Shown in pieces: positions 1 through 8,060 of a stretch of DNA of 50,582 nucleotides. The stretch spans positions 1 to 50,582 of the forward strand of contig JAILPA010000016.1 in NCBI GenBank assembly GCA_024690505.1, read 5' to 3'. The position numbers and the translations under genes were made by a program. The stretch comes from Prevotella sp. (GTDB taxonomy: Bacteria; Bacteroidota; Bacteroidia; Bacteroidales; Bacteroidaceae). The notes below the pieces were generated by a model. That model made no database searches. It saw only the letters and a program-made list of their open reading frames with translations, and had not been told where the DNA came from. Position 1 is the first letter of the stretch. Every line of letters begins with the position of its first letter.

Positions 1-828
1 CAGAACATCGGCAAGGCAACACTTATCGACCCAGAGAACTATGAGAAGAGCGAAGAGCTGGCTGAGAAACTGGCTGAGATTCGCAAGAAGAAGGGCATGA
101 CCATTGAGCAGGCCCGTGAGTTGGTGAAGAACCCCTTGTACCTCGGATGTATGATTATCAAGACAGAAGGTGCTGACGGACAGATCAGTGGTGCCCTGTC
201 TACTACTGGCGACACCTTGCGTCCTGCCCTGCAGATCATCAAGTGCTCACCGGGTATCACCTGTGTCAGTGGTGGTCTGTTGCTCATCTCTAAGGAGAAG
301 CAGTATGGTGAGGATGGTGTACTAGTCGTTGGTGACGTTGCCGTTACTCCTATGCCAGATGCTGCCCAGCTGTCTCAAATTGCATACTGCACCGCACAGA
401 CTGCTAAGTCAGTAGCTGGTTTTGCTGATCCTCGCGTAGCTATGCTGAGCTTCTCTACCAAGGGTTCTGCCACCCATGAGGTAGTCGACAAGGTGATTGA
501 GGCTACCAAGCTTGCTAAGGAACTCGATCCTACACTGAAGATCGACGGAGAATTGCAGGCTGATGCCGCTCTCGTTCCTTCTGTAGGTGCTAAGAAGGCT
601 CCTGGCTCTGATATCGCCGGTAAGGCTAACGTCCTCGTATTCCCTAACCTCGAGGTTGGTAACATCGGTTATAAGCTTGTTCAGCGTCTGGGCGACGCCA
701 TTGCTATCGGTCCTATCCTTCAGGGTATTGCCCGTCCGGTTAACGACCTCTCTCGTGGCTGTTCCGTAGAGGATATCTATTACATGGTAGCTATCACCGC
801 TTGTCAGGCAATGGATGCGAAGAAATAA
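1..828 (+). CDS. pta: Phosphate acetyltransferase, 3' part
   Basis: The reading frame is open from the first base of the window, so the 5' end is missing; about 275 residues are visible. The visible part matches the phosphate acetyl/butyryl transferase fold: a PLYLGCMII segment, GDVAVTPMPDA followed by LSQIAYCTAQTA, VAMLSFSTKGSA, the IDGELQADAALVP stretch and the NVLVFPNLEVGNIGYKL segment near the C-terminus. The enzyme interconverts acetyl-CoA plus phosphate and acetyl phosphate in the cytosol. With acetate kinase (ackA, 1410) it gives ATP and acetate. The two genes are normally adjacent; here an inserted S23-type gene with repeat arrays separates them. Whether the missing N-terminus carries a regulatory or malic-enzyme domain cannot be seen. 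Confidence 0.95.
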   Translation, partial: QNIGKATLIDPENYEKSEELAEKLAEIRKKKGMTIEQARELVKNPLYLGCMIIKTEGADGQISGALSTTGDTLRPALQIIKCSPGITCVSGGLLLISKEKQYGEDGVLVVGDVAVTPMPDAAQLSQIAYCTAQTAKSVAGFADPRVAMLSFSTKGSATHEVVDKVIEATKLAKELDPTLKIDGELQADAALVPSVGAKKAPGSDIAGKANVLVFPNLEVGNIGYKLVQRLGDAIAIGPILQGIARPVNDLSRGCSVEDIYYMVAITACQAMDAKK

Positions 829-830
829 AA

Positions 831-945
831 CTAGGAGTTATAGAAGTTAAAAGAAGTTATAGGAGTTATAGAAGTTAACAGGAGTTATAGAAGTTAACAG
901 GAGTTATAGAAGTAACAGGAGTTATAGGAGTTGTAGAAGTTAAAG
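831..945 (+). repeat. Upstream 9-10-bp tandem array of the S23 element
   Basis: Directly after the pta stop, about twelve units alternate between GGAGTTATA and GAAGTTAAC(A), some joined as 19-bp dimers. The array runs up to the ATG of the four-helix-bundle gene. It is purine-rich and roughly complementary (with G-U pairs) to the array that follows that gene at 1351-1395. Confidence 0.9.
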
Positions 946-948
946 AAA

Positions 949-1353
949 ATGGTGATGGCAAGCAAGACTTTTCGTGACGTAATAGCATGGCAGAAGGCGC
1001 ATGAGTTTGTGCTTGCTTTCTATGACACGAAGAAGTTCTTCCCTGATGACGAAAAGTTTGCTCTTATACCTCAGTTTCAAAGAGCTGCAATATCGATAGC
1101 TGCAAACATTGCAGAAGGTTACAGAAAATTGTCTAAGGCTGATAAACTCCGTTTCTTTAATATCGCTCAGGGTTCATTGGAAGAGTGCAGGTATTACATT
1201 ATATTAGCACACGATGTAGGCTATTATTCAGAGATGGTTGCGAACGAGTTATATGAGAAGATAGAAGAGGCATCAACGGTTCTCAATGCTTATTGTAAAG
1301 CTATAAATGAAAGCAGGGGAATATCCGGTGAACAGACAAATGTCTCGCCCTAA
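949..1353 (+). CDS. Four-helix-bundle protein, S23/IVP family
   Basis: This small protein of 134 residues (132 if the in-frame ATG at 955 is used) matches the four-helix-bundle family of 23S rRNA intervening-sequence proteins, which is related to the Avd accessory protein of diversity-generating retroelements. Recognisable features are the opening FRDVIAWQKAHEF, the FALIPQFQRAAISIAANIAEG segment in helix 2, and GSLEECRYYIILA in helix 3. Characterised relatives form basic pentamers that bind nucleic acid; the function of free-standing copies is unknown. It lies between pta and ackA in the same direction, enclosed by inverted 9-bp arrays. Its TAA stop is the first three bases of the downstream array. 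No reverse transcriptase or rRNA is nearby. Confidence 0.88.
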   Translation: MVMASKTFRDVIAWQKAHEFVLAFYDTKKFFPDDEKFALIPQFQRAAISIAANIAEGYRKLSKADKLRFFNIAQGSLEECRYYIILAHDVGYYSEMVANELYEKIEEASTVLNAYCKAINESRGISGEQTNVSP

Positions 1354-1395
1354 CTTCTCTAACTTCTCTAACTTCTCTAACTTCTCTAACTTCTC
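1351..1395 (+). repeat. Downstream 9-bp tandem array, five perfect TAACTTCTC units
   Basis: TAACTTCTC is repeated five times without error, and the first TAA is the stop codon of the S23 gene. The reverse complement (GAGAAGTTA) closely resembles the upstream units GGAGTTATA/GAAGTTAAC, so the two arrays face each other as imperfect inverted repeats around the gene. Confidence 0.95.
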
Positions 1396-1409
1396 AAAAA
1401 TTAACAACA

Positions 1410-2600
1410 ATGAAAATATTAGTATTAAACTGTGGTTCCTCGTCTATCAAGTATGCTTTGTACAATATGGACGATAAGAGTGTGATGACTAGTGGCGGTG
1501 CTGAGCGTGTAGGCTTGGACAACGCCTTTGTAAAGGTGAAATTGGCTAATGGCGAAAAGAAGCAGATTATGCACGATATCCCCGAACATACCGAGGGTGT
1601 GAAGTTCATCTTTTCTCTGCTTACCGACCCCGAAATTGGCGTTATTAAGTCACTCGACGAGATTGATGCCGTAGGTCACCGCATGGTGCATGGTGGCGAG
1701 AAGTTCAATCAGTCAGTAGTGCTGACCGATGAGGTGCTGAAGGCTTTTGAGGCTGTCAGCGACCTGGCTCCCCTGCATAACCCTGCCAACCTGAAGGGTG
1801 TGAATGCCGTGAAGGAACTGATGCCTGGACTACCTCAGGTAGGTGTGTTCGACACCGCTTTCCATCAGACCATGCCCGCCAAGGCTTATATGTATGCTAT
1901 CCCTTACGAGCTTTACGAGCAGTATGGAGTGCGCCGTTATGGGTTCCACGGAACCAGCCATCGCTATGTCTCTGCCCGCGCTTTGGAGTTCCTGGGCATG
2001 AAGCCCGAGGGTACCAAGGTCATCACTTGTCACATCGGTAACGGTGGTTCTATCGCCGCTGTTGTTGATGGTAAGTGTGTGGACACCTCTATGGGTCTTA
2101 CCCCACTGGAAGGTCTTGTGATGGGTACTCGTTCCGGCGACATCGATGGTGGTGCAGTCACCTTCCTTGAGAAGAAACTCAACCTCGATGCTGATGGCAT
2201 GTCAAACCTGCTGAACAAGAAGAGTGGTGTAGCCGGTATTACAGGCGGTTCTTCTGATATGCGTGACGTAGAGAATGCTGCCAAGGCTGGTGAAGCTCGT
2301 GCTCAGCTGGCTCAGGACATGTATTTCTACCGCATCAAGAAGTACATTGGCGCCTATGCAGCCGCTATGGGTGGTGTCGATGTCATTGTCTTCACTGCAG
2401 GTGTTGGTGAAAACCAGCTGGCCATGCGTGCAGAGGTCTGCAAGGGTCTTGAATTCCTTGGTGTGAAGTTCGATGAGGCTAAGAATACGAAGCGCGGTGA
2501 GGAGTGCATTCTCTCTGCCGACGACTCAAAGGTAAAGGTTGTAGTCATTCCTACCGACGAGGAGCTGATGATTGCTACCGACACGATGAATCTCTTGTAA
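1410..2600 (+). CDS. ackA: Acetate kinase
   Basis: At 396 residues this is full length for the family. It transfers phosphate from acetyl phosphate to ADP in the cytosol, finishing the pta-ackA acetate pathway. Visible family motifs are the N-terminal VLNCGSSSIKY, AVGHRMVHGGE, RRYGFHGTSHRYVS, the phosphate-binding HIGNGGS, and GTRSGDIDGG. The start lies 14 bases after the downstream 9-bp array. Its TAA is followed directly by the ATG of the sugar-kinase gene, so the two are probably co-transcribed. Codon use is visibly richer in T-ending codons than in the polysaccharide genes later in the window, as expected for a highly expressed core gene. Confidence 0.97.
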   Translation: MKILVLNCGSSSIKYALYNMDDKSVMTSGGAERVGLDNAFVKVKLANGEKKQIMHDIPEHTEGVKFIFSLLTDPEIGVIKSLDEIDAVGHRMVHGGEKFNQSVVLTDEVLKAFEAVSDLAPLHNPANLKGVNAVKELMPGLPQVGVFDTAFHQTMPAKAYMYAIPYELYEQYGVRRYGFHGTSHRYVSARALEFLGMKPEGTKVITCHIGNGGSIAAVVDGKCVDTSMGLTPLEGLVMGTRSGDIDGGAVTFLEKKLNLDADGMSNLLNKKSGVAGITGGSSDMRDVENAAKAGEARAQLAQDMYFYRIKKYIGAYAAAMGGVDVIVFTAGVGENQLAMRAEVCKGLEFLGVKFDEAKNTKRGEECILSADDSKVKVVVIPTDEELMIATDTMNLL

Positions 2601-3614
2601 ATGAAGATAGTAACATTTGGCGAAGTGCTTCTTCGCTTTTCATCTCCCGCCCGTCTGCGTCTGTCGCAGACGGGCGTTATGGATGCCCATTTCGGTGGTA
2701 GTGAGGCTAATTGTGCCGTCTCGCTGTCCATGCTGGGCAACGAGGTAAGTTATGTCACCCGTCTCCCTGACAATGCCCTTGGAAAAGCCTGTCAGCAGCG
2801 CCTGCGTGAGATGGGTCTCGACACCCGTTTCATCAACTGGGGCGGCAAGCGTATCGGTACCTATTATTTTGAGCAGGCAGCTTCCCTACGCCCGCCGCGT
2901 ATCGTTTACGACCGTAAGGACTCGGCTTTCTACCAGCTGCAGCCGGGCATGATTGACTGGCATGAGGTGTTCAGCGGTATGGATGTGTTCTGTTGCTCGG
3001 GCATTACTTGTGCCTTGTCTCAGTCCGCTGCCGATGCTACCTTTGAGGCCGTCAGGATAGCTGATGAGATGGGACTGACCATTGCCTGTGACATCAATTA
3101 CCGTAAGAACCTGTGGAACTATGGTGCCAATCCTGCCGAGGTACTGCCTCGTCTGATGGAACCTGCCAGCGTAATCTTTGGTGATGCCGGCGAGTGGGAA
3201 CTGACGTCAGGGCAGTCCCGCATTCCCTTTATGGCTGAGCGTTCCGATTACCCTATCGATGTGGAAGCCTATACCGACATGTTCAACAAGATTGCCGCGA
3301 AGTTCCCGCGTTGTCAGAAGTTTATTCTCGGCCTGCGTAATGAAGTGTCTTCCAATCATCATCTGCTCAGTGGCGTGATGTTCAACCGCGAAAAACTGTT
3401 CACGGCCAAGATTTATGATATCAATCCCGTTGTCGATCCGATGGGTGTGGGCGATGCCTACCTGGCTGCTTACCTGCACGCCATGATGAATAGGAAGGAC
3501 GACGACCAGCAGTGCCTGAACTTCTCCCTGGCAGCATCCACCCTGAAGAGTACTATCAGTGGTGATTTCAATCTCTCCACGGAAGACGAGATAGAAGATT
3601 TGCTATGTCTTTAA
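2601..3614 (+). CDS. PfkB-family sugar kinase, KdgK-like
   Basis: This is a 337-residue ribokinase/PfkB protein. It shows the N-terminal VTFGEVLLRFS, the substrate-site GGSEANCAVSLSMLG near residue 33, the central DINYRKNLW, and the C-terminal anion-hole/catalytic segment DPMGVGDAY, where GVGD replaces the common GAGD. This pattern is typical of Bacteroidota proteins annotated as 2-keto-3-deoxygluconate kinase, which phosphorylate KDG from uronic acid breakdown; the substrate here is inferred. A link to glucuronate from glucuronoarabinoxylan would fit the enzymes encoded later. The start abuts the ackA stop, and the 3' end overlaps the next gene by 10 bases. Confidence 0.85.
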   Translation: MKIVTFGEVLLRFSSPARLRLSQTGVMDAHFGGSEANCAVSLSMLGNEVSYVTRLPDNALGKACQQRLREMGLDTRFINWGGKRIGTYYFEQAASLRPPRIVYDRKDSAFYQLQPGMIDWHEVFSGMDVFCCSGITCALSQSAADATFEAVRIADEMGLTIACDINYRKNLWNYGANPAEVLPRLMEPASVIFGDAGEWELTSGQSRIPFMAERSDYPIDVEAYTDMFNKIAAKFPRCQKFILGLRNEVSSNHHLLSGVMFNREKLFTAKIYDINPVVDPMGVGDAYLAAYLHAMMNRKDDDQQCLNFSLAASTLKSTISGDFNLSTEDEIEDLLCL

Positions 3615-4714
3615 GAAAACTCCTTTCTGCGGGATTGCTGGTGGTTGCTGCGGTACTGCATGCCCAGCAGTTGCCAGACGATGGTCCTCTGACGCTACGT
3701 CCCATCCTCCAACAATTAGGTGAACGTCTGTTGCATGGTAAGACGGGTAGTATTGTGGCCATCAATCCTGCCAATGGCGAAATCCTCTGTCTGGCTACGA
3801 ATACCCCGAAGGGAGCCGATGTCCGGCAGGCCATCGGCAAGCCTCAGGCACCGGGTTCTACATTCAAGACTGCTCAGGCGCTGACCTTGCTCTCCGAGGG
3901 CATAGTCACTACCGACACCAAGGTGGAGTGTAAGAAAGGCTTTATCGACGGCAATATCCGGGTTGGCTGTCACGAACACCGCTCGCCCCTCGACCTGAAA
4001 AATGCCATTGCCCAATCGTGTAACTCATGGTTCCTCGTCAACTTCGCTTCCATGATTAACGATGAGTTCATGTATGACTCGAAGGACGAGGCCATCAATA
4101 CGTGGCGCAGCTATATGCAGTCGATGGGACTCGGTGGTCCGATGCATATCGACATCCCGGGCGAACAGGGTGGACTGCTGGCAGGAGCCGACTATCTGAA
4201 TCGCCGCTATAAGGACGGTTGGGATGGAAAGACTATCTGGTGGGCCGGCATGGGACAAGGTGATGTGACACTCACCCCATTGCAGCTCTGTAACCTTGCC
4301 GTGACCATTGCCAACCGCGGCTGGTACTATGTGCCCCATATCCATCAGACCACTACCAATCAGCGCTACCTGACACAGCGCCATACGAAGGTGGTCGCCG
4401 AAGCTTATCCGCCTGTAGTGGAAGCCATGAAGATGGCGGTGGATAAGGGAACGGCTACCAGTATCAGGACCTCTTACCCCATTTGCGGTAAGACGGGAAC
4501 CGTAGAGAATCCGGGTGCCGACCACTCTGCCTTTATTGGTTTCGCACCGATGAACAATCCGAAAATTGCCGTCAGTGTCTATGTCGAACATGGCGGTTTC
4601 GGTGCCGACCTGGCCGCCCCGATGGCAGGTCTTATCATCGAGGCTTATTTAAAAGGAAAACTCTCCAAATCGTCGGAAGCGAAGGCGAGGAGAATTGGAA
4701 AGTTGAAAAAGTGA
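3605..4714 (+). CDS. Minimal penicillin-binding transpeptidase
   Basis: This 369-residue exported or membrane-anchored protein has a single hydrophobic N-terminal segment (about residues 5-20) followed almost at once by a transpeptidase domain. All three catalytic motifs are present: STFK (Ser85, Lys88), SCN (138-140) and KTGT (296-299). The order and the MGQGDVTLTPLQ segment resemble the catalytic half of class B PBPs (PBP2/FtsI). Those proteins are usually about 600 residues with a non-catalytic pedestal domain, which is absent here. The likely activity is D,D-transpeptidation of peptidoglycan in the periplasm. The ATG overlaps the end of the sugar-kinase gene by 10 bases. The TGA stop falls inside a short 8-bp repeat array. 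Confidence 0.87.
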   Translation: MSLRKLLSAGLLVVAAVLHAQQLPDDGPLTLRPILQQLGERLLHGKTGSIVAINPANGEILCLATNTPKGADVRQAIGKPQAPGSTFKTAQALTLLSEGIVTTDTKVECKKGFIDGNIRVGCHEHRSPLDLKNAIAQSCNSWFLVNFASMINDEFMYDSKDEAINTWRSYMQSMGLGGPMHIDIPGEQGGLLAGADYLNRRYKDGWDGKTIWWAGMGQGDVTLTPLQLCNLAVTIANRGWYYVPHIHQTTTNQRYLTQRHTKVVAEAYPPVVEAMKMAVDKGTATSIRTSYPICGKTGTVENPGADHSAFIGFAPMNNPKIAVSVYVEHGGFGADLAAPMAGLIIEAYLKGKLSKSSEAKARRIGKLKK

Positions 4715-4736
4715 AAAATTGAAAAGGTGAAAAGTT
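4697..4736 (+). repeat. 8-bp tandem array at the 3' end of the PBP gene
   Basis: Five degenerate units of the form GAAAAxxT (GGAAAGTT, GAAAAAGT, GAAAAATT, GAAAAGGT, GAAAAGTT) run across the stop codon of the PBP gene. The array lies in the short gap between two convergent genes. Confidence 0.8.
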
Positions 4737-4747
4737 AGGAAAGGGGG

Positions 4748-5512
4748 TTAGGGCTGACTTTCCCCTTCCACATACTCTTCCAGGAACATGTGTTCCCCAT
4801 CATAGACGGCATAGGTGAACTGACTGATCCAGTCGCCCAGAATCATCAGTCTTGTGTGACGGGCCAGTTTCATGTCCAGTTCAATGTGGCGGTGCCCGAA
4901 GATGAAGTAGTCGATGGTTGGATGCGACTCGATATAGTCTTTGGCGAAGAGCACCAGGTGTTCCTTGTCTTCACCCATATATACGGGCACGTCCGTTTCC
5001 TTATGCTTGATGTAACTATGTTTCGCCCATGCCAGTCCGAATCCGATGCCCCATCGCGGATGGATGTTCGAGAAAGCCCATTGGCAGAAGCGGTTGTGGA
5101 AGATGGCTCGAATCACCTTGAATGCCTTGTTCGGGTCACCCATGCCGTCACCGTGAGCCAGAAAGAACTCATGACCGTAAATCTCCGTCGTCAGCGGCTG
5201 TTTATGAAGAATGACGCCACACTCCTTTTCCAGATAGTCGTAAGCCCATATATCGTGGTTGCCCGTGAAATAATGTACCTCGATACCATTGTCCGTCAGT
5301 TCTGATAACTTGCCCAGAAACCGTGTGAAACCCCGAGGCACCACATAGCGGTATTCGTACCAGAAGTCGAACATATCACCCAGCAGGTAGATGGCAGCCG
5401 CCTTATCCTTGATGCTGTCCAGAAAGCGCACCAGACGGCGTTCCTGCATGCGAGGGTGGGGGATAGCCTGCGAACCCAGATGGGCGTCGGAAAGGAAGTA
5501 GACATTCTTCAT
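4748..5512 (-). CDS. lpxH: UDP-2,3-diacylglucosamine diphosphatase (LpxH-like)
   Basis: This 254-residue calcineurin-like metallophosphoesterase has all the metal-binding motifs in order: SDAHLG, GDMFDFWYE, GNHDIW, AHGDG and GHRH. The FDFWYEY context and the length fit LpxH, which hydrolyses UDP-2,3-diacylglucosamine to lipid X and UMP in lipid A synthesis at the inner face of the inner membrane. It follows the SufT-like gene with a gap of one base, so the two minus-strand genes probably share a transcript from the promoter near 5867. Confidence 0.88.
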   Translation of the reverse strand: MKNVYFLSDAHLGSQAIPHPRMQERRLVRFLDSIKDKAAAIYLLGDMFDFWYEYRYVVPRGFTRFLGKLSELTDNGIEVHYFTGNHDIWAYDYLEKECGVILHKQPLTTEIYGHEFFLAHGDGMGDPNKAFKVIRAIFHNRFCQWAFSNIHPRWGIGFGLAWAKHSYIKHKETDVPVYMGEDKEHLVLFAKDYIESHPTIDYFIFGHRHIELDMKLARHTRLMILGDWISQFTYAVYDGEHMFLEEYVEGESQP

Positions 5513-5513
5513 A

Positions 5514-5834
5514 TCAGTCGAAGCCTAATTCTACGCGAGCCTCTTCACTCATCATGCTCTGGTCCCAGGCAGGCTCAAACACCAGGTTCACATTGGCCAC
5601 GGTGACACCCTCTACACTCTCCACCTTGGTACGCACATCCTCCAGAATGAAGTCGGCTGCCGGACAGTTGGGAGCCGTGAAGGTCATATCCATATCCACG
5701 CTGCCATCCTCCTGAACGTCAATCTTATAGATCATACCCAAGTCGTAGATGTTTACGGGAATCTCAGGGTCGTAGACGGTCTTCAGCACATCCACGATGC
5801 GCTCTTCCATTGCTGTTTTTTCTTCTTGTGTCAT
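5514..5834 (-). CDS. MIP18/DUF59-family iron-sulfur maturation protein (SufT-like)
   Basis: A small cytosolic protein of 106 residues. It carries the family core YDPEIPVNIYDLGMIY, a central MTFTAPNCPAADFI containing the conserved cysteine, and a final FEPAWDQSMMSEEARVELGF. Members of this family (SufT, PaaD-like, MIP18) help to deliver or assemble iron-sulfur clusters; which role applies here cannot be told from sequence. It is the first gene of a two-gene minus-strand unit with the LpxH-like gene. Confidence 0.88.
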   Translation of the reverse strand: MTQEEKTAMEERIVDVLKTVYDPEIPVNIYDLGMIYKIDVQEDGSVDMDMTFTAPNCPAADFILEDVRTKVESVEGVTVANVNLVFEPAWDQSMMSEEARVELGFD

Positions 5835-5859
5835 TGTTTACAGATATTTCTTCTGGCTA

Positions 5860-5867
5860 CAAAGATA
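5860..5867 (-). promoter_or_regulatory. -7 box for the sufT-like/lpxH unit
   Basis: Reads TATCTTTG on the minus strand, matching the Bacteroidota TAnnTTTG -7 element, about 26 bases before the start codon. No clear -33 element was found at the usual distance. Confidence 0.55.
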
Positions 5868-6017
5868 GTAAAAAAAATACAGAAACGGGACCAATGGGCA
5901 CTGAAAAAGTCTCATCAGGCACTTTTTAACAATTAGGGTTTTCACATAGTCAGTAAAAAAGGTGGCCTGGAAATAGCATTTTAATTAAAAAGTGCATATT
6001 TGTGCAAACAACAAAAA

Positions 6018-6034
6018 TTCAACGCAGTGTTGAA
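6018..6034. promoter_or_regulatory. Inverted repeat, possible operator
   Basis: Perfect 6-bp arms TTCAAC and GTTGAA separated by five bases, about 100 bp before the sensor-kinase promoter. It could be a regulator binding site; this is inference from position and symmetry only. Confidence 0.35.
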
Positions 6035-6132
6035 AGTTTTAGATAAGAGGGATTAATTTTGCCTAAAAGGGAAATATCTTATACAAAGGTCACAAAATTA
6101 TTCGTCAGACAACAAAGTCACAAGGCTTGTTT

Positions 6133-6164
6133 TTTGGAGTATTTAGGAATTTAATGTATATTTG
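6133..6164 (+). promoter_or_regulatory. Promoter of the two-component operon
   Basis: TTTG (6133-6136), a 20-nt spacer and TATATTTG (6157-6164) form a textbook Bacteroidota promoter. It places the transcript start near 6170 and rules out the TTG at 6162 as the start codon. Confidence 0.8.
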
Positions 6165-6182
6165 CATAACAATTACACATTT

Positions 6183-8060
6183 ATGAAATTACCGCTACAA
6201 TATATTTCGACATTGTTTTTCATCCTCATCCTGTTGACGGCTAATTGCAGCAAGGTGCCGCAACGGGTCATGCCTATGCAGTCGGCAGTAGACTCTATGA
6301 AGATGTGGTATGAAAAGAAACAAGTAGACTCCATGAAGGCTGCCAGCCAGCGGATTGCCGATTACCTGGATAAACATCAGGACGACAGAAGTGAAGCTGT
6401 CAGAAAACTGCGAATGACCTGGTTATCCTACCAAGTGGTGAAGTTTATGGCCATAGAAGGTCGTCCCGATTCAGCACTTGTATACGCAGACAGGGAACTC
6501 CAGGAATTGGATGGAATGGAAGGGGTGGACAGACAGTACGTACTGACTATGGCCAACAAGGCAGACTGCTACCGGCAATTGGGAAAATTAGATCAAAGTG
6601 CTGACTGTTATCTGCAAGCCCTCGAAAAAGCGGCTTCAACAGGGCAGGAAGACTCGACCAAAGTAGCTTTAATGTTAGGTATCAGCACGGCATACAGTTT
6701 TATGGGAGACTACCAGAGCAGTGGTATATGGTGGAAAAGGATTGGCGAACTGCTGGGAGAGATGGACAACAGGGATCAGTTTATCTATTATAACAACCTG
6801 GGTAACGACCATTATTTCCAGCAACATTACAAAGAGGCTAAGGAGTGTTTCAAAACCGCCATCAAACTGGTGGAGAATGACGAAAACATGCGATGGGATT
6901 ATTATACATCTGTCGCCAATCTCGGTGAGATATACGTCTGCCTAGGTGTGGCTGATTCTGCAAGGGTGCTGATAGCGCAAGCCGACTCGTTTTTCAGAAA
7001 GGTAAATTTCCCACCAGCACTCTATTATCTGGAAACCGAGAAGATAGAGCTGGCCGTTTTAGAAGGCAGACTTGATGATGCGCTGCACATGGCTGAACAC
7101 TGTGAATTTAAGGACGCTGTGATTCCTGCAGGAAAAGTGTTAAGACTGAAAGCCGAAGAGCAGCTGATGTTAAAGATAGGCAATTGCAAGGCTGCCTATG
7201 ACAGGCACATACAGCAGCATATCTTGAACGACTCCATACAGAATGAGAATGTACGCATGCAGATGAGTACCCATCTGATGCAATATGAACATGATAAACG
7301 ATTACTGGAACAGCAAGCCACGATAGAACATGAGCGGCTGACCGGTCGTCTGGCATGGGCATTGCTGACTGTGGCACTCCTGGCAATCATACTCCTTGTC
7401 ATACTGATATGGTTAAGGCATCGAAGGCAGCATGTACGCGATATGATGGTTCACCGGCAGATCATAGCCATGAGAATGGAAAATACGCGGAATCGCATAT
7501 CTCCACATTTTATATACAACGCACTCAGTCATGAGATGCTGGCACAAATGGATGGGCGAAAAGTAAATCTTGATGCGTTGACGCAATTACTACGCAGAGG
7601 CATTGAACAGAGTGATATGCTAGACACCACACTCTACGAAGAACTTCAATTTGTGGACTATTATGTCAGTATAGAATGGCAGCAGATGACCAAGAAAATA
7701 CTGTATGTAAAGGAGATTGCCGACGATGTGAATATACATATTGTAAAGCTGCCGGCCATGACCGTCCAGATATTTGTAGAAAATGCCATTAAGCACGGCT
7801 TACGTAAAAAAGGAGAACACCTTACCATACGTGCCTCACGAAAGGAACAGAGCGTTCTCGTAGAAGTCATAGACGACGGACAGGGCCTGGACACTTCCTA
7901 CCATGAGCACACCGGTATTAAAGTTGTCCGGCAGACCATAGAAATGCTCAATGAACATAATAGCCAGCCCATATCCTTTGGAATAGAGAACAAGCAATCA
8001 GGATGCCGGTCATGGCTGCTTTTACCCGATAATTTTAATTACAAAATCGAAACTGTATGA
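6183..8060 (+). CDS. LytS-type sensor histidine kinase with TPR sensor region
   Basis: The protein has 625 residues from ATG 6183. It begins with a hydrophobic signal and Cys22 in a weak lipobox, then a long helical region resembling tetratricopeptide repeats (about 60-340), a coiled segment, one membrane helix at about 390-411, and a cytosolic kinase of the LytS/YehU class. The phosphoacceptor segment is NRISPHFIYN (His442). The ATPase boxes are FVENAIKHG and VEVIDDGQGLD. It should sense an unknown periplasmic signal and phosphorylate the LytTR regulator, whose gene overlaps its stop by 4 bases. An in-frame TTG at 6162 lies inside the promoter and is rejected as start. Codon use is AT-richer than in the genes downstream. 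Confidence 0.9.
   Translation: MKLPLQYISTLFFILILLTANCSKVPQRVMPMQSAVDSMKMWYEKKQVDSMKAASQRIADYLDKHQDDRSEAVRKLRMTWLSYQVVKFMAIEGRPDSALVYADRELQELDGMEGVDRQYVLTMANKADCYRQLGKLDQSADCYLQALEKAASTGQEDSTKVALMLGISTAYSFMGDYQSSGIWWKRIGELLGEMDNRDQFIYYNNLGNDHYFQQHYKEAKECFKTAIKLVENDENMRWDYYTSVANLGEIYVCLGVADSARVLIAQADSFFRKVNFPPALYYLETEKIELAVLEGRLDDALHMAEHCEFKDAVIPAGKVLRLKAEEQLMLKIGNCKAAYDRHIQQHILNDSIQNENVRMQMSTHLMQYEHDKRLLEQQATIEHERLTGRLAWALLTVALLAIILLVILIWLRHRRQHVRDMMVHRQIIAMRMENTRNRISPHFIYNALSHEMLAQMDGRKVNLDALTQLLRRGIEQSDMLDTTLYEELQFVDYYVSIEWQQMTKKILYVKEIADDVNIHIVKLPAMTVQIFVENAIKHGLRKKGEHLTIRASRKEQSVLVEVIDDGQGLDTSYHEHTGIKVVRQTIEMLNEHNSQPISFGIENKQSGCRSWLLLPDNFNYKIETV

Larger units (their letters stand above)
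5835..6182. other. Divergent intergenic region, 348 bp
   Basis: This AT-rich spacer lies between the minus-strand SufT-like gene and the plus-strand sensor kinase gene. It holds a minus-strand -7 box at 5860-5867, a perfect inverted repeat TTCAAC-gcagt-GTTGAA at 6018-6034, and a full plus-strand promoter at 6133-6164. No other open frame with coding character is seen. Confidence 0.7.

Noticed and set aside
949..1353. Diversity-generating retroelement accessory gene (avd)
   Set aside because: The fold family is related, but no reverse transcriptase, template repeat or variable repeat was found in the window; S23-type is the safer call.
831..1395. CRISPR array
   Set aside because: Units are 9-10 bp without spacers and there is no cas gene; this is a simple tandem array.
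6162..6182. TTG start for the sensor kinase
   Set aside because: The TTG lies within the TATATTTG promoter box; ATG 6183 begins a normal signal sequence.
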